A DNA stretch of 64,000 bases from Ricordea florida (lineage: Eukaryota; Cnidaria; Anthozoa; Corallimorpharia; Ricordeidae). Where the stretch lies: the NCBI GenBank assembly GCA_949710005.1, contig OX453282.1, positions 18,567,561 to 18,631,560 on the forward strand. The letters run 5' to 3'. The first letter of the stretch is position 1; each line of letters begins with the position of its first letter. Under the pieces are notes generated by a model that had not been told where the DNA came from, searched no databases, and saw nothing but the letters and a program-made list of their open reading frames with translations. Shown piece by piece: positions 60,401 through 64,000 of the stretch. The translations under genes and the position numbers were made by a program.

Positions 60401-62539
60401 ATATTTAATGGTTAGGGTTGCTTCTGTATTGGTAAAACAATGACCTATGACCTGTGTTTTACACATGTACCTACCCCAACTTGACCTTTGCTGAAACAAC
60501 TTGATCAAGGTTGAAACAAGTTGATCTAAAGTAGGTTGAAACAGATTGACCTAAGGATCAAAATGACCTGCAACATATGCATACATTTGTTTCAATATAC
60601 ATTTATGAAACTACAAGGTGATGTAAGCAAAGGCAATGTTTCCAGAGAACATCAACACACAGCTAAACAAGCAGATAATAAGAATTCACAGACAGATTCA
60701 ATGGCTTATTCAACACTCAAGTATCCCAAATAACTTTATAAGGAAGTGTACCGTGCACATGACTGTCTGTGGAGAAATTCTACTTAGAAATAGAATAGAT
60801 CTTGAAAGTGAAAGGAATATTTTATAATGGCTTATTTTACTGTTTCTGACATACATGTACAAATTAATCAAACATAATGATCAAAAATATATAAATCAAG
60901 CTGGACACGGTAGTGTAGTGGTTAGCGTGTCAGACTTTCGAACAGAAGGTTTGGAGTTCAAGCTCCGGTGCTGGCACTGTGTTGTTTCCTTAGACAAAAA
61001 ACTTTACTCCACACTGTCTCTCTCCACCCAGGTGTATAATAAAAGTCCCTGCGATGGACTAGCACCCATCCAGGGGGGAGTTATAATACTCCCAGGTGCT
61101 TCATGCTATTGAAACCGGGATAAGCTCCAGTCATGTGGGCCTTAAGGTTCATGTGCGCCTTTACCATAATGTGTAAACTATACAGTGTAGAAATAGCCCT
61201 CTAACCTTTTCTCCAGTAGCTGAATCAGAATTGTCACTTTTTCATTCAAGTGTTGTGTGTCCCTCTGATCATTACCCAGCTTACCACGGGCAATGCAGTA
61301 TTCTGAGATCAGAGTCCTACAAGTAGAAGACCAAACATTAATTTTGAAAAAAAAAATATTTAATGTGCTTCTGTTGGTAAAGACTTGGCAGCTACGTGTA
61401 TAGACAGTTCTGTCTTAGTTTTCATAACACTAAAATTAGTGATTTTAAGCTTTACATTAAATGATAAGATGTACTGTGGCATGCATAATATAATCTTAAA
61501 ATTATTCTCTAAAAACGTCCTCCACACAGTCGGCCTAGACTAGCAAAGCTATTTGCCGACTATGTGGTTAGAGTTGTAATTTGTTCTTCAAAAAAAAATA
61601 AAACTCTTACTGTTACTGTTACTAATTGTAGTGTTTGCATACGAGGCTAGGCATGAGATATAAATGTTGAAGGCCGCAAGGCACTAGGGGATAGGGAGAG
61701 GGAGACGGCCATTTTTGTAAGCGTGTTCTACCTTGAAATTAAACAAAGCTATTTACTTAGTCATCCGTTTGTCGTGGCTTACATCCGACGTAGAATATAA
61801 CACTAATCCTCTCACAATGGATTATTTCCCACCCCATACCATCATTATTTCTTTAACTGTACAGCATACATACCACTTCTTACAGTAACATACCGTCCAA
61901 TCATAACAACCAATTCATTCTCCATATCAATTCCTTTGACCAGCTCATGGGCAATCCCTAGTAATGCATCAGCAGAAATTGGTGCATTGTCTTCTTGGAT
62001 GCTAACAGAGTTCTTTAGGCCAGTTGATGTCAACTGAGGTAGGAACACCCTCAGTAGTGGAGTCAGGTCTGACGTGGATGACAACTGTATGCAAGTCTTG
62101 GCAAACCATGTTTGCTTTACAAGGGATTTGAATGACCTAAAGAATTAGAAAATTAGAAAAAGAAAATTGATTGTAGTGAATGCATTCTTACAATCTTTTA
62201 CCAATTAAAACTGTACTTAATGATCATTTACAAGTGTGTTTGGCATACATACATGTATATGTAAATAAATTGAAATGCATACAGTCAGAAACCCATATAT
62301 GAATATCAAGAGAAGTCTTAGGCATTCATTTGTCTCTGGTGTGAAAGATTCTCTTTTGCAGTCTACAATAATTTTTACTATTAACAGCAAAATTAACAAA
62401 TTTTGTGATAATTAATTTTATGCTACGCATCATGTACCAGTACAGTACTGTACCTTTTGGGCAATTTCTTGACTCCCTGTGACTGGCATATGTACGTCAA
62501 ACAACACAGTCCCTCAGTACCAAGTCGCAACTCCATATG
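9035..62539 (-). CDS. HEATR1: HEATR1 / UTP10 (BAP28) nucleolar HEAT-repeat protein, 5'-partial, 44 exons
   Basis: HEATR1 is the metazoan counterpart of yeast Utp10. It is a nucleolar U3/t-UTP factor needed for Pol I transcription and 18S pre-rRNA processing in the small-subunit processome. I placed 44 exons in the seven blocks listed separately. Every junction keeps frame, and the total is 5688 nt (1895 residues plus TAA at 9035-9037). Human HEATR1 has about 2144 residues, so roughly the first 280 lie beyond the right edge. Diagnostic stretches recalled from the human protein: FDVELIVQCIR, MSIFTFMGANV, TALYSLKLL, VKLSEASFRP, MQPLVDQ and a C-terminal LQKYF. A U3snoRNP10-type N-terminal region is partly present and a BP28CT-type region is complete. 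Introns are phase-mixed, 0.1-4 kb, and repeat-rich. A likely poly(A) signal (AATAAA on the minus strand) is at 8840-8845. Confidence 0.96.
9709..9774 (-). mobile_element. 66-bp truncated Penelope-related insertion, 13-bp TSD
   Basis: Flanked by TTAAATTGGGATA at 9696-9708 and 9775-9787. On the minus strand the copy begins GCACCTCC, immediately after the predicted hammerhead cleavage triplet of the longer copies, and ends CCCATTTTCT. Confidence 0.75.
10481..10661. mobile_element. Foldback element, CAATAGAGTG termini
   Basis: The arms CAATAGAGTGTT and AACACTCTATTG are inverted. The inner arms (GGAAATTTGATGTTCTTAAA and its complement) pair over most of the element. Confidence 0.7.
10690..10905. 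repeat. AT-rich interspersed repeat with CGAGTGCAATTT motifs
   Basis: A repeat marked by CGCTGATTGGC and GAGTGCAATTT stretches in inverted order. Relatives lie at 21550-21860, 32740-32990, 41270-41420 and 47400-47575. The family is unidentified. Confidence 0.6.
11221..11356. mobile_element. Foldback MITE flanked by TTAA
   Basis: TTAA then TGTATGGTCCC at the left, GGGACCATACA then TTAA at the right (11353-11356). TTAA targets are typical of piggyBac-type transposition. The centre is a hairpin of GATGTTTC and GAAACATC arms. Confidence 0.65.
11860..12175. repeat. Interspersed repeat, about 300 bp
   Basis: It shares long stretches with 24912-25230 (TACCACAA, AGCAACGTTAAAAAACGT, CAAGATCGTGACACAAAG, TTGTGGTAAAAA), with inverted TTTTTACCACAA ends. 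Likely a MITE; the family is not identified. Confidence 0.65.
12637..12905. mobile_element. Diverged copy of the AGTATAAATCTACTAG MITE pair
   Basis: It has CTTCTAGTATACTAATC at the left and the AATTAAATTATTCGCTCTCG palindrome at the right. The internal ATG at 12735 (MATDSRL) is frameshifted relative to other copies. Confidence 0.55.
13625..13905 (-). mobile_element. tRNA-headed SINE, second family, truncated head
   Basis: The minus strand carries GCGGGAGGTCGCGGGTTCAA (B box) and the conserved CACTCGGGGTC body. Copies also lie at 25495-25712 and 45600-45950. Confidence 0.7.
14455..14592. mobile_element. Palindromic MITE (GTGCACCTACCCCTCCCC arms)
   Basis: Arms run from GGATCAATATCAGTTTC inward, complementary to GAAACTGATATTGATCC at the right. 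A sister copy is at 49802-49934. Confidence 0.75.
14604..14787. mobile_element. Single intact copy of the GATCC palindromic MITE
   Basis: Left end GGGTGCGTTTCTTTGGT, right end ACCAAAGGAACACACT. CTAA lies on both sides. It directly abuts the preceding MITE. Confidence 0.75.
15028..15497. mobile_element. Foldback element with poly-G/poly-C runs
   Basis: The left arm CGAGGGAGGGG followed by TGGTGTGATT is complementary to AATCACACCAG plus a C-run plus CCTCCCTCG at the right. Internal G-runs lie at about 15105 and 15351. It sits between HEATR1 exons 14073-14236 and 15610-15707. Confidence 0.6.
15610..22846 (-). CDS. HEATR1: HEATR1 exon block F (BP28CT region)
   Basis: Exons: 22731-22846, 20796-20880, 19211-19348, 16971-17072, 16598-16668, 15610-15707. 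They cover the C-terminal BP28CT-type domain: PRVLVSAVSECYYEV, FNLFLVALDFRTLH, VKLSEASFRPMF and RLKGLFVLFAGYVVK. The first exon is the least conserved (GEEELEGSEKQGETTKQ) and is accepted mainly on phase, splice sites and the following LKDRLGTLRKEL. Confidence 0.92.
15838..16012 (-). mobile_element. tRNA-headed SINE, third family
   Basis: The minus strand reads AGTGGATAGAGCGCCCGCCC, then GGTTCGATTCC (B box) and GCCGGGGACTCAGA, with an (ATT)n tail at 15833-15850. Confidence 0.65.
16187..16291. repeat. Microsatellite (GA)n then (GACA)n
   Basis: A simple-sequence array inside the intron upstream of exon 15610-15707. Confidence 0.95.
17128..17585 (-). pseudogene. LINE 3' fragment (reverse transcriptase C terminus)
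   Basis: Minus-strand frame 17579-17304 reads VFAFKCMTGCAPTYL, then LNIPLCKTTAGQRSFYYRIV and LWNSLDKDLK. This is the C terminus typical of CR1/jockey-like ORF2. The 3' end with the poly(A)-side sequence is at about 17130, so the copy is 5' truncated, lying in a HEATR1 intron in the same orientation. Confidence 0.75.
17946..18693. mobile_element. Foldback MITE (GGCCGGTTGTTCGAA ends) split by another insertion
   Basis: The left end GGCCGGTTGTTCGAAGCC and right end GGCTTCGAACAACCCGGCC type match the uninterrupted copy at 26172-26388. Comparison puts an extra block of roughly 510 bp between about 17968 and 18480. The block itself holds a palindrome (GCATGACTTTTG, CAAAAGTCATGTG). Confidence 0.6.
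19555..19715. repeat. Inverted GACGTTTC/GAAACGTC repeat (Penelope-end-like)
   Basis: TGCTGACGTTTCAAC at the left is complementary to the GACGAAACGTCAGTC arm at the right. Similar in style to the hammerhead-like repeats, but a different sequence family. Confidence 0.4.
20035..20300. repeat. Foldback repeat with CCGATAATC hairpin
   Basis: A hairpin of TTATCGGTGAATATTCACCGATAA with flanking TTCGCC/GGCGAA. MITE-like; family unknown. Confidence 0.55.
21067..21402 (-). mobile_element. tRNA-headed SINE, first family (tail type A)
   Basis: Complement of the element at 6501-6822, with the (ATT)n tail at 21067-21113 and the B box at 21334-21344. Full length; in a HEATR1 intron. Confidence 0.85.
21909..22446. 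mobile_element. Penelope-related element interrupted by a MITE
   Basis: Two stretches with the ACCACCGTAAGGTAAAA and GCTGACGTTTCGAGCG signature (21909-22080 and 22254-22446) surround a diverged AGTATA-type MITE (about 22130-22250). The whole block is flanked by ACTTTCTGCACTRG at about 21895 and 22447. Confidence 0.6.
23086..23369. mobile_element. Foldback element with 26-bp arms and G-run/C-run
   Basis: AGGGACGGACCATTAGAAAA at the left is complementary to the right end at about 23350-23369. Inside are an 18-base G run, repeated AAAAATTCATGCA/AAATTCGTGCA motifs, and a C run. Confidence 0.8.
24324..30634 (-). CDS. HEATR1: HEATR1 exon block E
   Basis: Exons: 30471-30634, 29660-29700, 28949-29072, 27444-27587, 26861-27019, 25967-26017, 24656-24780, 24324-24423. 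Landmarks are LRQFKFVSLSLIPSLL, GKFWKALLHQAYDIIDK, STVRRKAMELLNSKL and ALPNFLSPYLTDIL. Two exons are very short (41 and 51 nt), but both fit phase and alignment. Confidence 0.94.
24912..25230. repeat. Second copy of the 300-bp interspersed repeat
   Basis: Shares the TACCACAA to TTGTGGTAAAAA structure with 11860-12175. Confidence 0.65.
25495..25712 (-). mobile_element. tRNA-headed SINE, second family
   Basis: The minus strand starts GCTGCCCGGTTAGCTCACTC and carries GCGGGAGGTCGCGGGCTCAA. It lies just downstream of exon 25967-26017. Confidence 0.7.
26172..26388. mobile_element. Foldback MITE (GGCCGGTTGTTCGA ends), uninterrupted
   Basis: Left GGCCGGTTGTTCGAGGGCC, right CTTCGAACAACCCGGCC. This copy is the reference for the split one at 17946-18693. 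Confidence 0.7.
27738..27986. mobile_element. MITE with TAGGGAGCTTAAGCA termini and an internal duplication
   Basis: Ends TAGGGAGCTTAAGCA and TGCTTAAGCTCCCTA are inverted. The subterminal GCGGACGGCAACCGGAAG block is tandemly doubled at the left but single at the right. Confidence 0.75.
28709..28917 (-). mobile_element. tRNA-headed SINE, first family, 3'-truncated
   Basis: Head and body as at 6501, but ending in the TTTGATTTGATT repeats without tail type A or B. It lies 32 bases beyond the donor of HEATR1 exon 28949-29072. Confidence 0.75.
29160..29525. repeat. 106-bp tandem repeat, about three copies
   Basis: The core AACAGTACTGTACTGTGGTA recurs at about 29227, 29333 and 29439, an exact 106-bp period. 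A lone related unit lies at 28085-28190, on the other side of exon 28949-29072. Confidence 0.85.
29883..30203. mobile_element. AGTATAAATCTACTAG MITE with adjoining palindrome
   Basis: The best uninterrupted two-part copy: TIR element 29884-30083 with ORF 29977-30069, then the CTCGATTTCTATGCG palindrome to about 30203. (TA)n arrays lie at 29847-29882. Confidence 0.75.
31570..32075. mobile_element. Diverged composite copy of the same MITE group
   Basis: It contains CTACTAGTATACTAATGC, a second internal ACTAGTTGGGTGATA segment, and a related small ORF at 31919-31987 (MPTSLRFSEVSQEDL). Confidence 0.55.
32087..32230. repeat. 19/20-bp tandem repeat (GATATAACATAATTACAGA)
   Basis: Seven to eight imperfect copies directly following the MITE. 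Confidence 0.9.
32447..38558 (-). CDS. HEATR1: HEATR1 exon block D
   Basis: Exons: 38427-38558, 37713-37801, 37202-37351, 36866-36978, 35803-35924, 34577-34705, 33805-34038, 33337-33408, 32447-32507. This is the best conserved part: LTVILELLQHK, DQFDVELIVQCIRSSESPQT, MSIFTFMGANVVRQDDSYSF and FVDASPHIPAHRQIP are near identical to human. The end of exon 37713-37801 is lysine-rich (EPKKKKLKK), a plausible nuclear/nucleolar signal. Confidence 0.95.
34763..35014. mobile_element. Short Penelope-related element, 13-bp TSD
   Basis: Flanked by TGCATTTCTACTT (34750-34762) and TGCATTTCTATTT (35015-35027). It contains head-to-head hammerhead-like arms with the CCTTACGGTGGTAT stretch on both sides; 252 bp. 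Confidence 0.75.
35321..35604. mobile_element. Foldback MITE (TTATTTACCGGG ends)
   Basis: Left TTATTTACCGGGTGG, right CCGCCCGGTAAATAA. The GCACAGTTTTT motif occurs near both ends in direct orientation. Confidence 0.7.
39180..39800. repeat. 68-bp minisatellite, about nine copies
   Basis: The unit contains CAGAATCAAGAGAAAATGAG and CATACTGGGTTCT; starts at 39247, 39315 and 39383 give an exact 68-bp period early in the array. 68 is not a multiple of 3, so it does not code a protein repeat. Confidence 0.9.
40110..40205 (-). mobile_element. tRNA-derived SINE head, fourth family
   Basis: The minus strand reads AAGTGGTGGAGCGTCCGAAC then GGTTCGAATCC (B box). A second, interrupted copy of the family follows at 40360-40640. 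Confidence 0.55.
40402..40562. mobile_element. 161-bp Penelope-related unit inserted in a tRNA-derived SINE, 15-bp TSD
   Basis: CTTTCGATAACTAGT occurs at 40387-40401 and 40563-40577. Between them lies one single-core unit: GGGGATAGTTTCTAAAG, then GGACGAAGGGCTAACGCTCG plus AAACGTCAGCACC, then the TTACGGTGGTATAAC stretch. Removing it rejoins a tRNA-like sequence (GCTCAGTGGTAGAGCG ... GGTTGAAACTCC on the minus strand). Confidence 0.8.
40668..40757. repeat. 15-bp tandem repeat (GGCTAGGATTTGATT), six copies
   Basis: A near-perfect array ending 36 bases before HEATR1 exon 40793-41035, on the donor side. Confidence 0.95.
40793..49644 (-). CDS. HEATR1: HEATR1 exon block C
   Basis: Exons: 49467-49644, 48455-48507, 47636-47738, 46674-46862, 44063-44246, 42520-42697, 40793-41035. 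Landmarks are VIPVHCLTSLIRLL, GVWWSAGEP, SPVSAVRRSAVACV (a HEAT motif) and KKFTPDTAPLL. For exon 47636-47738 I use the donor GTAACT rather than GTAGGT four bases upstream in the transcript, because only that keeps phase with the next exon (LIEV-D-KLVLLKF). Confidence 0.9.
42384..42512. mobile_element. Foldback MITE (GTGGTTCAATTTTATCCTTGG arms) touching an exon
   Basis: Its right arm ends about 8 bases from HEATR1 exon 42520-42697, so it lies within the first bases of that intron, just past the splice donor. A second copy is at 53191-53313. Confidence 0.75.
42830..43255. repeat. Repeated block with ACTACGCGCGCGCTGATTGG
   Basis: Two direct copies (about 42825 and 43135) of a unit starting AAAATAACCCGGAAACTACG, each followed by GCCGGTAAACTCATAGAAAA-like sequence. 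Type not identified. Confidence 0.55.
43255..43375. mobile_element. GATCC palindromic MITE, shortened
   Basis: CATCAAAGTAACCGATGAAT and its complement flank a short centre. The outer part of the left arm is missing. Confidence 0.6.
44328..45578 (+). mobile_element. tRNA-headed SINE split by a LINE insertion
   Basis: SINE head and body occupy 44328-44540 (A box GGCGCAGTGGTGAGAGCG). A LINE fragment follows, then at about 45495-45578 the SINE tail type B (GAAGAGCCACTATGTGGAAA ... AATAAAGGTCATT plus (ATT)n). The uninterrupted SINE at 48896-49183 has exactly this tail directly after its TTTGATTTGATT part. Confidence 0.7.
44546..45490 (+). pseudogene. 5'-truncated LINE: C-terminal part of reverse transcriptase
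   Basis: The open frame (about 240 codons) is intact to its stop at 45264-45266. Motifs: NIGKTKMMMIG, KYLGVILDQNLSWKDHV, MVLPLFDYCCSVWDSC and FKSINGLAPQYL. These are the thumb/C-terminal segments of jockey/CR1-like ORF2. The catalytic FADD core is absent. Then come a 3' UTR, AATAAA and an A-rich tail to about 45490. The intact frame suggests recent insertion. Confidence 0.85.
45600..45950 (-). mobile_element. tRNA-headed SINE, second family, with complete head
   Basis: The minus strand begins CCGACCGGCTAGCTCAGTTG (A box), with GGTCGTGGGTTCAAACCTC (B box), and ends in CAAT-type repeats at about 45600. Confidence 0.75.
46938..47375 (-). pseudogene. LINE 3' fragment (reverse transcriptase C terminus)
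   Basis: The minus-strand frame has NERLAKIVWTVFKVTNND, then GNRNYDLRGNDVLKLPRAN and TYGLKSWRFTAPKLLNLIPD, a LINE ORF2 C-terminal signature. The 3' end is an AAACTTGACTTGACTTGAC tail at about 46938. Confidence 0.7.
48025..48130. repeat. GACTCGAGTCTCGA-type irregular repeat
   Basis: Dense alternating ACTCGAG/CTCGAGT words. A comparable TATCGAGGATCAAG array lies at 56145-56405. Confidence 0.7.
48167..48305. mobile_element. Truncated Penelope-related element
   Basis: Begins GAAACTGGTGCTGCGTCGGT and ends after GCTGACGTTTCGAGCGTTAG. I saw no target duplication. Confidence 0.6.
48896..49183 (-). mobile_element. tRNA-headed SINE, first family (tail type B)
   Basis: (ATT)n tail at 48898-48936, then AATAAAGTC and the GAAGAGCCACCTCATTGTGG tail on the minus strand, then the usual body and head. 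The head end is amplified into the adjoining 24-bp array. Confidence 0.85.
49148..49317. repeat. 24-bp tandem array derived from the SINE head
   Basis: About seven copies of CACTGCGCCAACCCTGCTCC plus CCAA. The first copy is the A-box end of the flanking SINE. Confidence 0.9.
49802..49934. mobile_element. Palindromic MITE (GTGCACCTACCCCTCCCC arms), second copy
   Basis: Same structure as 14455-14592, lying about 160 bases from the acceptor side of HEATR1 exon 49467-49644. Confidence 0.75.
50486..50720 (-). mobile_element. Probable retroposon 3' end
   Basis: The minus strand ends AATACAATAAACTCAAACTC plus further AAACTC units, a repeated tail typical of CR1-like 3' ends. No coding part is recognised upstream. 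Confidence 0.4.
50955..59614 (-). CDS. HEATR1: HEATR1 exon block B
   Basis: Exons: 59461-59614, 59080-59187, 58311-58409, 55896-55972, 54865-55088, 53542-53660, 50955-51152. HEAT-like helices are clear in exon 59080-59187 (TTLVLSLHHPRAEVRQMAVKR). The donor of 55896-55972 is GTCAGT rather than the usual GTRAGT; it is the site that keeps the frame and aligns with human. A nearby GTACAC would be the alternative. Confidence 0.9.
51405..51525. repeat. Head-to-head pair of hammerhead-like Penelope ends
   Basis: The minus-strand core CTGAAGAAGACTAGCAG ... GAAACGTCACGACC faces a plus-strand GACTAGCAATAAGCAGTC plus GAAACGTCGCC. A degraded third example is at 53105-53165, and the relic at 7310-7345 is the same family. 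Confidence 0.6.
52083..52400. mobile_element. AGTATAAATCTACTAG MITE with adjoining palindrome (reverse orientation)
   Basis: Palindrome 52083-52193 then TIR element 52194-52398. The small ORF is on the minus strand at 52213-52305. Both termini are intact. Confidence 0.75.
52737..52985. mobile_element. Short Penelope-related element, nearly full length
   Basis: Begins AAGAAATTGGGATAATC and ends AAACTACCCCCACAATA, with paired arms (GACGTTTCGAACCATAGCCC and its partner). No clear target duplication. Confidence 0.7.
53191..53313. mobile_element. Second copy of the GTTCAATTTTATCCTTGG foldback MITE
   Basis: Arms TTCAATTTTATCCTTGGTTC and its complement surround an AT-rich centre, as at 42384-42512. 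Confidence 0.75.
53833..54178. repeat. TATAG/TATGG pentamer minisatellite
   Basis: About 345 bp of 5-bp units. On the minus strand it directly follows GGCAATAAAGTATACTAC, so it appears to be the expanded tail of a retroposon lying to the right (54179 onward). Confidence 0.9.
57925..58140 (+). pseudogene. LINE relic: C-terminal RT motif GKRKKGRPKTMWRR
   Basis: The frame reads ALTWAQEGKRKKGRPKTMWR, then KERREAGW, the standard C terminus of many cnidarian CR1/RTE-like ORF2 proteins. It is antisense to HEATR1, within an intron. Confidence 0.7.
58676..58765. repeat. Fragment of the 8072-8650 LTR
   Basis: AGTTGAGTTCATAGCAG, GTACGTTTGTCA and ACAGGCTTATTT match LTR positions near 8530-8620. Confidence 0.5.
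59650..60075. repeat. AATAAGCACCCA repeat block
   Basis: TTTATTTGAATAAGGGCCCA at the left and GTACTTATTTGAATAAACAC at the right, with internal duplicated CTCTCAAGGTCCAAAAATTT units at about 59966 and 60031. Confidence 0.6.
60162..60576. mobile_element. Long foldback element with repeated TTGTTTCAACC
   Basis: The left end TTGCAGGTCATTTTG is complementary to CAAAATGACCTGCAA at the right. Each arm is about 150 bp and carries three to four TTGTTTCAACC units (GGTTGAAACAA in the other arm). Confidence 0.8.
60900..61165 (+). mobile_element. tRNA-headed SINE, fifth family, with conserved central domain
   Basis: A box TAGTGTAGTGGTTAGCG, B box GGAGTTCAAGCTCC, then TGCGATGGACTAGCACCCAT, GGGATAAGCTCC and GTGGGCC. 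The middle resembles domains shared by distant metazoan SINEs (possibly Nin-DC type; from memory, unverified). Its end lies about 40 bases from HEATR1 exon 61206-61316. Confidence 0.7.
61206..62539 (-). CDS. HEATR1: HEATR1 exon block A (first three exons in window)
   Basis: Exons, in transcript order: 62454-62539, 61894-62136, 61206-61316. They encode residues aligned to about 270-430 of the human protein, overlapping the U3snoRNP10 domain; motifs include TEGLCCLTY, PLLRVFLPQL and EYCIARGK. The first exon opens in phase 0 after CCTTTCCTTAG, so at least one more exon lies upstream, outside the window. Confidence 0.92.
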
Positions 62540-63795
62540 CTAAGGAAAGGAAAAAGAATAATCACAGAAATGCAGACTCTATTGCGCTGTTCATTGTAAG
62601 ATATAAAGGGTTTAGTGTTGAGAACACTTGTACATGTAGGTGTATCTGATACAGGGTAAGAGTTAATCCTTAATCCTTTCCTTCCCTAAAGTGACCAATG
62701 CACAACTTCTCCTCACAACTACCAATACATTGTCAAGGTGACAAGGGATTAGAAATGAAAAGAACTCAAGGCTGTTTGATTGATCAAAGGACAAATACTC
62801 CAAACTAACATGTAACGACAGGGTATGGCAGTCACTGAGGAGAATTTCTCCTTACAATTATAATTCCTGTTATCATGTTGCTCGAAAAGAAAATTTACTG
62901 GCCGCCAGTAAATAGAGGTAAAAAAGCAATAAATAATGACCTTGCAACAACAAAAAGGTAGCTGCGGCCACTTAATGGAGGTGGCCTGAAAAGAGGTATC
63001 AAATACAGTATTAAGTGACAAATAATTCAGGACTTTAGGAAGTGGTTGTTTAATGGAGGGTGGCCGCTTTTATACTGGGTGGCTGTATATGGAACCATGC
63101 TTGCTGTAATTTTCAGAATAAAATGATTCTTGATTCAGCCAATTTGTCAGTTAAATTGATTGCCATTTTTTAGAGCACTGAACAGGCTTCCCTCGATAAC
63201 TTTGCCCTTGATGTGATAAACAAGTAATTGCAATGTGCCCTCATGCAAATACCAGTTAATTTCACTTGTATTTTCAAAGTTTTCTACATTGCCCTTGTCA
63301 CTTTGTGACACAGGCAATTTTGTGAAAATGTTGAAATTATGCGTGAAATTAATCCATAATTGTCTTCGGACCCATGCGATTACATATGCAAATGCATATG
63401 GCCAAATTTAAACATGAAATATTGACCTTAACTTTTGAAGTTGAAACCTGCAGTGTATTTCCATCCTTGGCATTCACAGCCAACAGTGAAGTCTTCCAAT
63501 ACACAGTATAATCAAATTCTGCATCGCTACATATGTATTTTAGTTGTAACACAGATTTTTGTATCACCCCATAATTCATTATGCAGGCTGTAACTGAACT
63601 GAATTGGGAGCAACTTCAGAATACCTGGCCACGATTGCGTGACATTAATCTCGTGCTCCCGTGGTGCCGCAATCGCGATGTCAATCATGAAATTAAAAAA
63701 GAGAAATGAGCCAAAAAATATTTTAAAGGAAATAAAGTGAATAGAGTGGGTATAGAACTAGTGCTCCCGCAGTCCCGCAGTCCCACAGTTGGAAA
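62540..63795. other. HEATR1 upstream intron, no clear feature
   Basis: No HEATR1 exon, tRNA or other gene was recognised. The longer minus-strand frames (for example 63349-63579) lack similarity to the protein and plausible splice sites. Confidence 0.5.
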
Positions 63796-63799
63796 AAAG

Positions 63800-63985
63800 G
63801 ATATGACATGGATTACTTGTTTTCGGCACATGGATTATAGAACGAGGTATGTTCATGTGATCGTGCTTATTTGCGGCACATGGATTATAGAATGAGGAAC
63901 ATTCACGTGTATTGTGCTTGTTTTCGGCACATGGATTATAGAACGAGGAATATTCATGTGAATTGTGGTTGTTTTGTTTCCATAT
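63800..63985. repeat. 50/51-bp tandem repeat, about three copies
   Basis: CGGCACATGGATTATAGAA recurs at about 63824, 63874 and 63925. Confidence 0.85.
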
Positions 63986-64000
63986 GCAAATATTTATTGA

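Noticed and set aside
63349-63579. Possible further HEATR1 exon on the minus strand
   Set aside because: The peptide does not resemble the expected N-terminal HEATR1 region, and no acceptor/donor pair fits the phase-0 start of exon 62454-62539.

Overview
This window is animal nuclear DNA. Intron-rich genes are separated and filled by dense, diverse transposon debris: tRNA-headed SINEs, 5'-truncated LINEs, Penelope-like relics, foldback MITEs and an LTR. That repeat mixture, together with HEATR1 exons that match the vertebrate protein only moderately, suggests an anthozoan cnidarian, most likely a stony coral. This assignment is inference; no species can be named from the sequence alone.

Two protein genes are supported, and they converge tail to tail. 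A two-pore potassium channel (K2P/KCNK type) lies on the + strand as two coding exons (1774-2089 and 3726-4345). On the - strand, from beyond the right edge down to 9035, lies HEATR1 (BAP28/UTP10), a large HEAT-repeat nucleolar factor of the small-subunit processome. I could place 44 consecutive HEATR1 exons with matching intron phases. They give 5688 nt (1895 residues plus stop) that covers everything except roughly the first 280 residues, judged by the human protein length. The two products have no evident functional link.

Layout. 1-1470: palindromic MITEs, one nested in another. 1470-4345: the K2P gene, with a short Penelope-related insertion immediately upstream of its start and a LINE 3' end in its intron. 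4393-9034: intergenic repeats, including a Crypton-like MITE with a tiny ORF, a decayed copy of the K2P last transmembrane segment, a SINE, a Penelope GIY-YIG relic, a microsatellite and a solo LTR. 9035-62539: HEATR1 exons in small islands, with introns of 0.1-4 kb full of repeats. 62540-64000: the remaining upstream HEATR1 intron, ending in a 50-bp tandem repeat.

The most notable non-genic observation is a family of short elements (66-252 bp) carrying hammerhead-ribozyme-like cores and flanked by 13-15 bp target-site duplications. One truncated copy begins exactly at the predicted ribozyme cleavage point. Several insertions can be ordered in time by nesting (MITE in MITE, LINE in SINE, Penelope-type unit in SINE).
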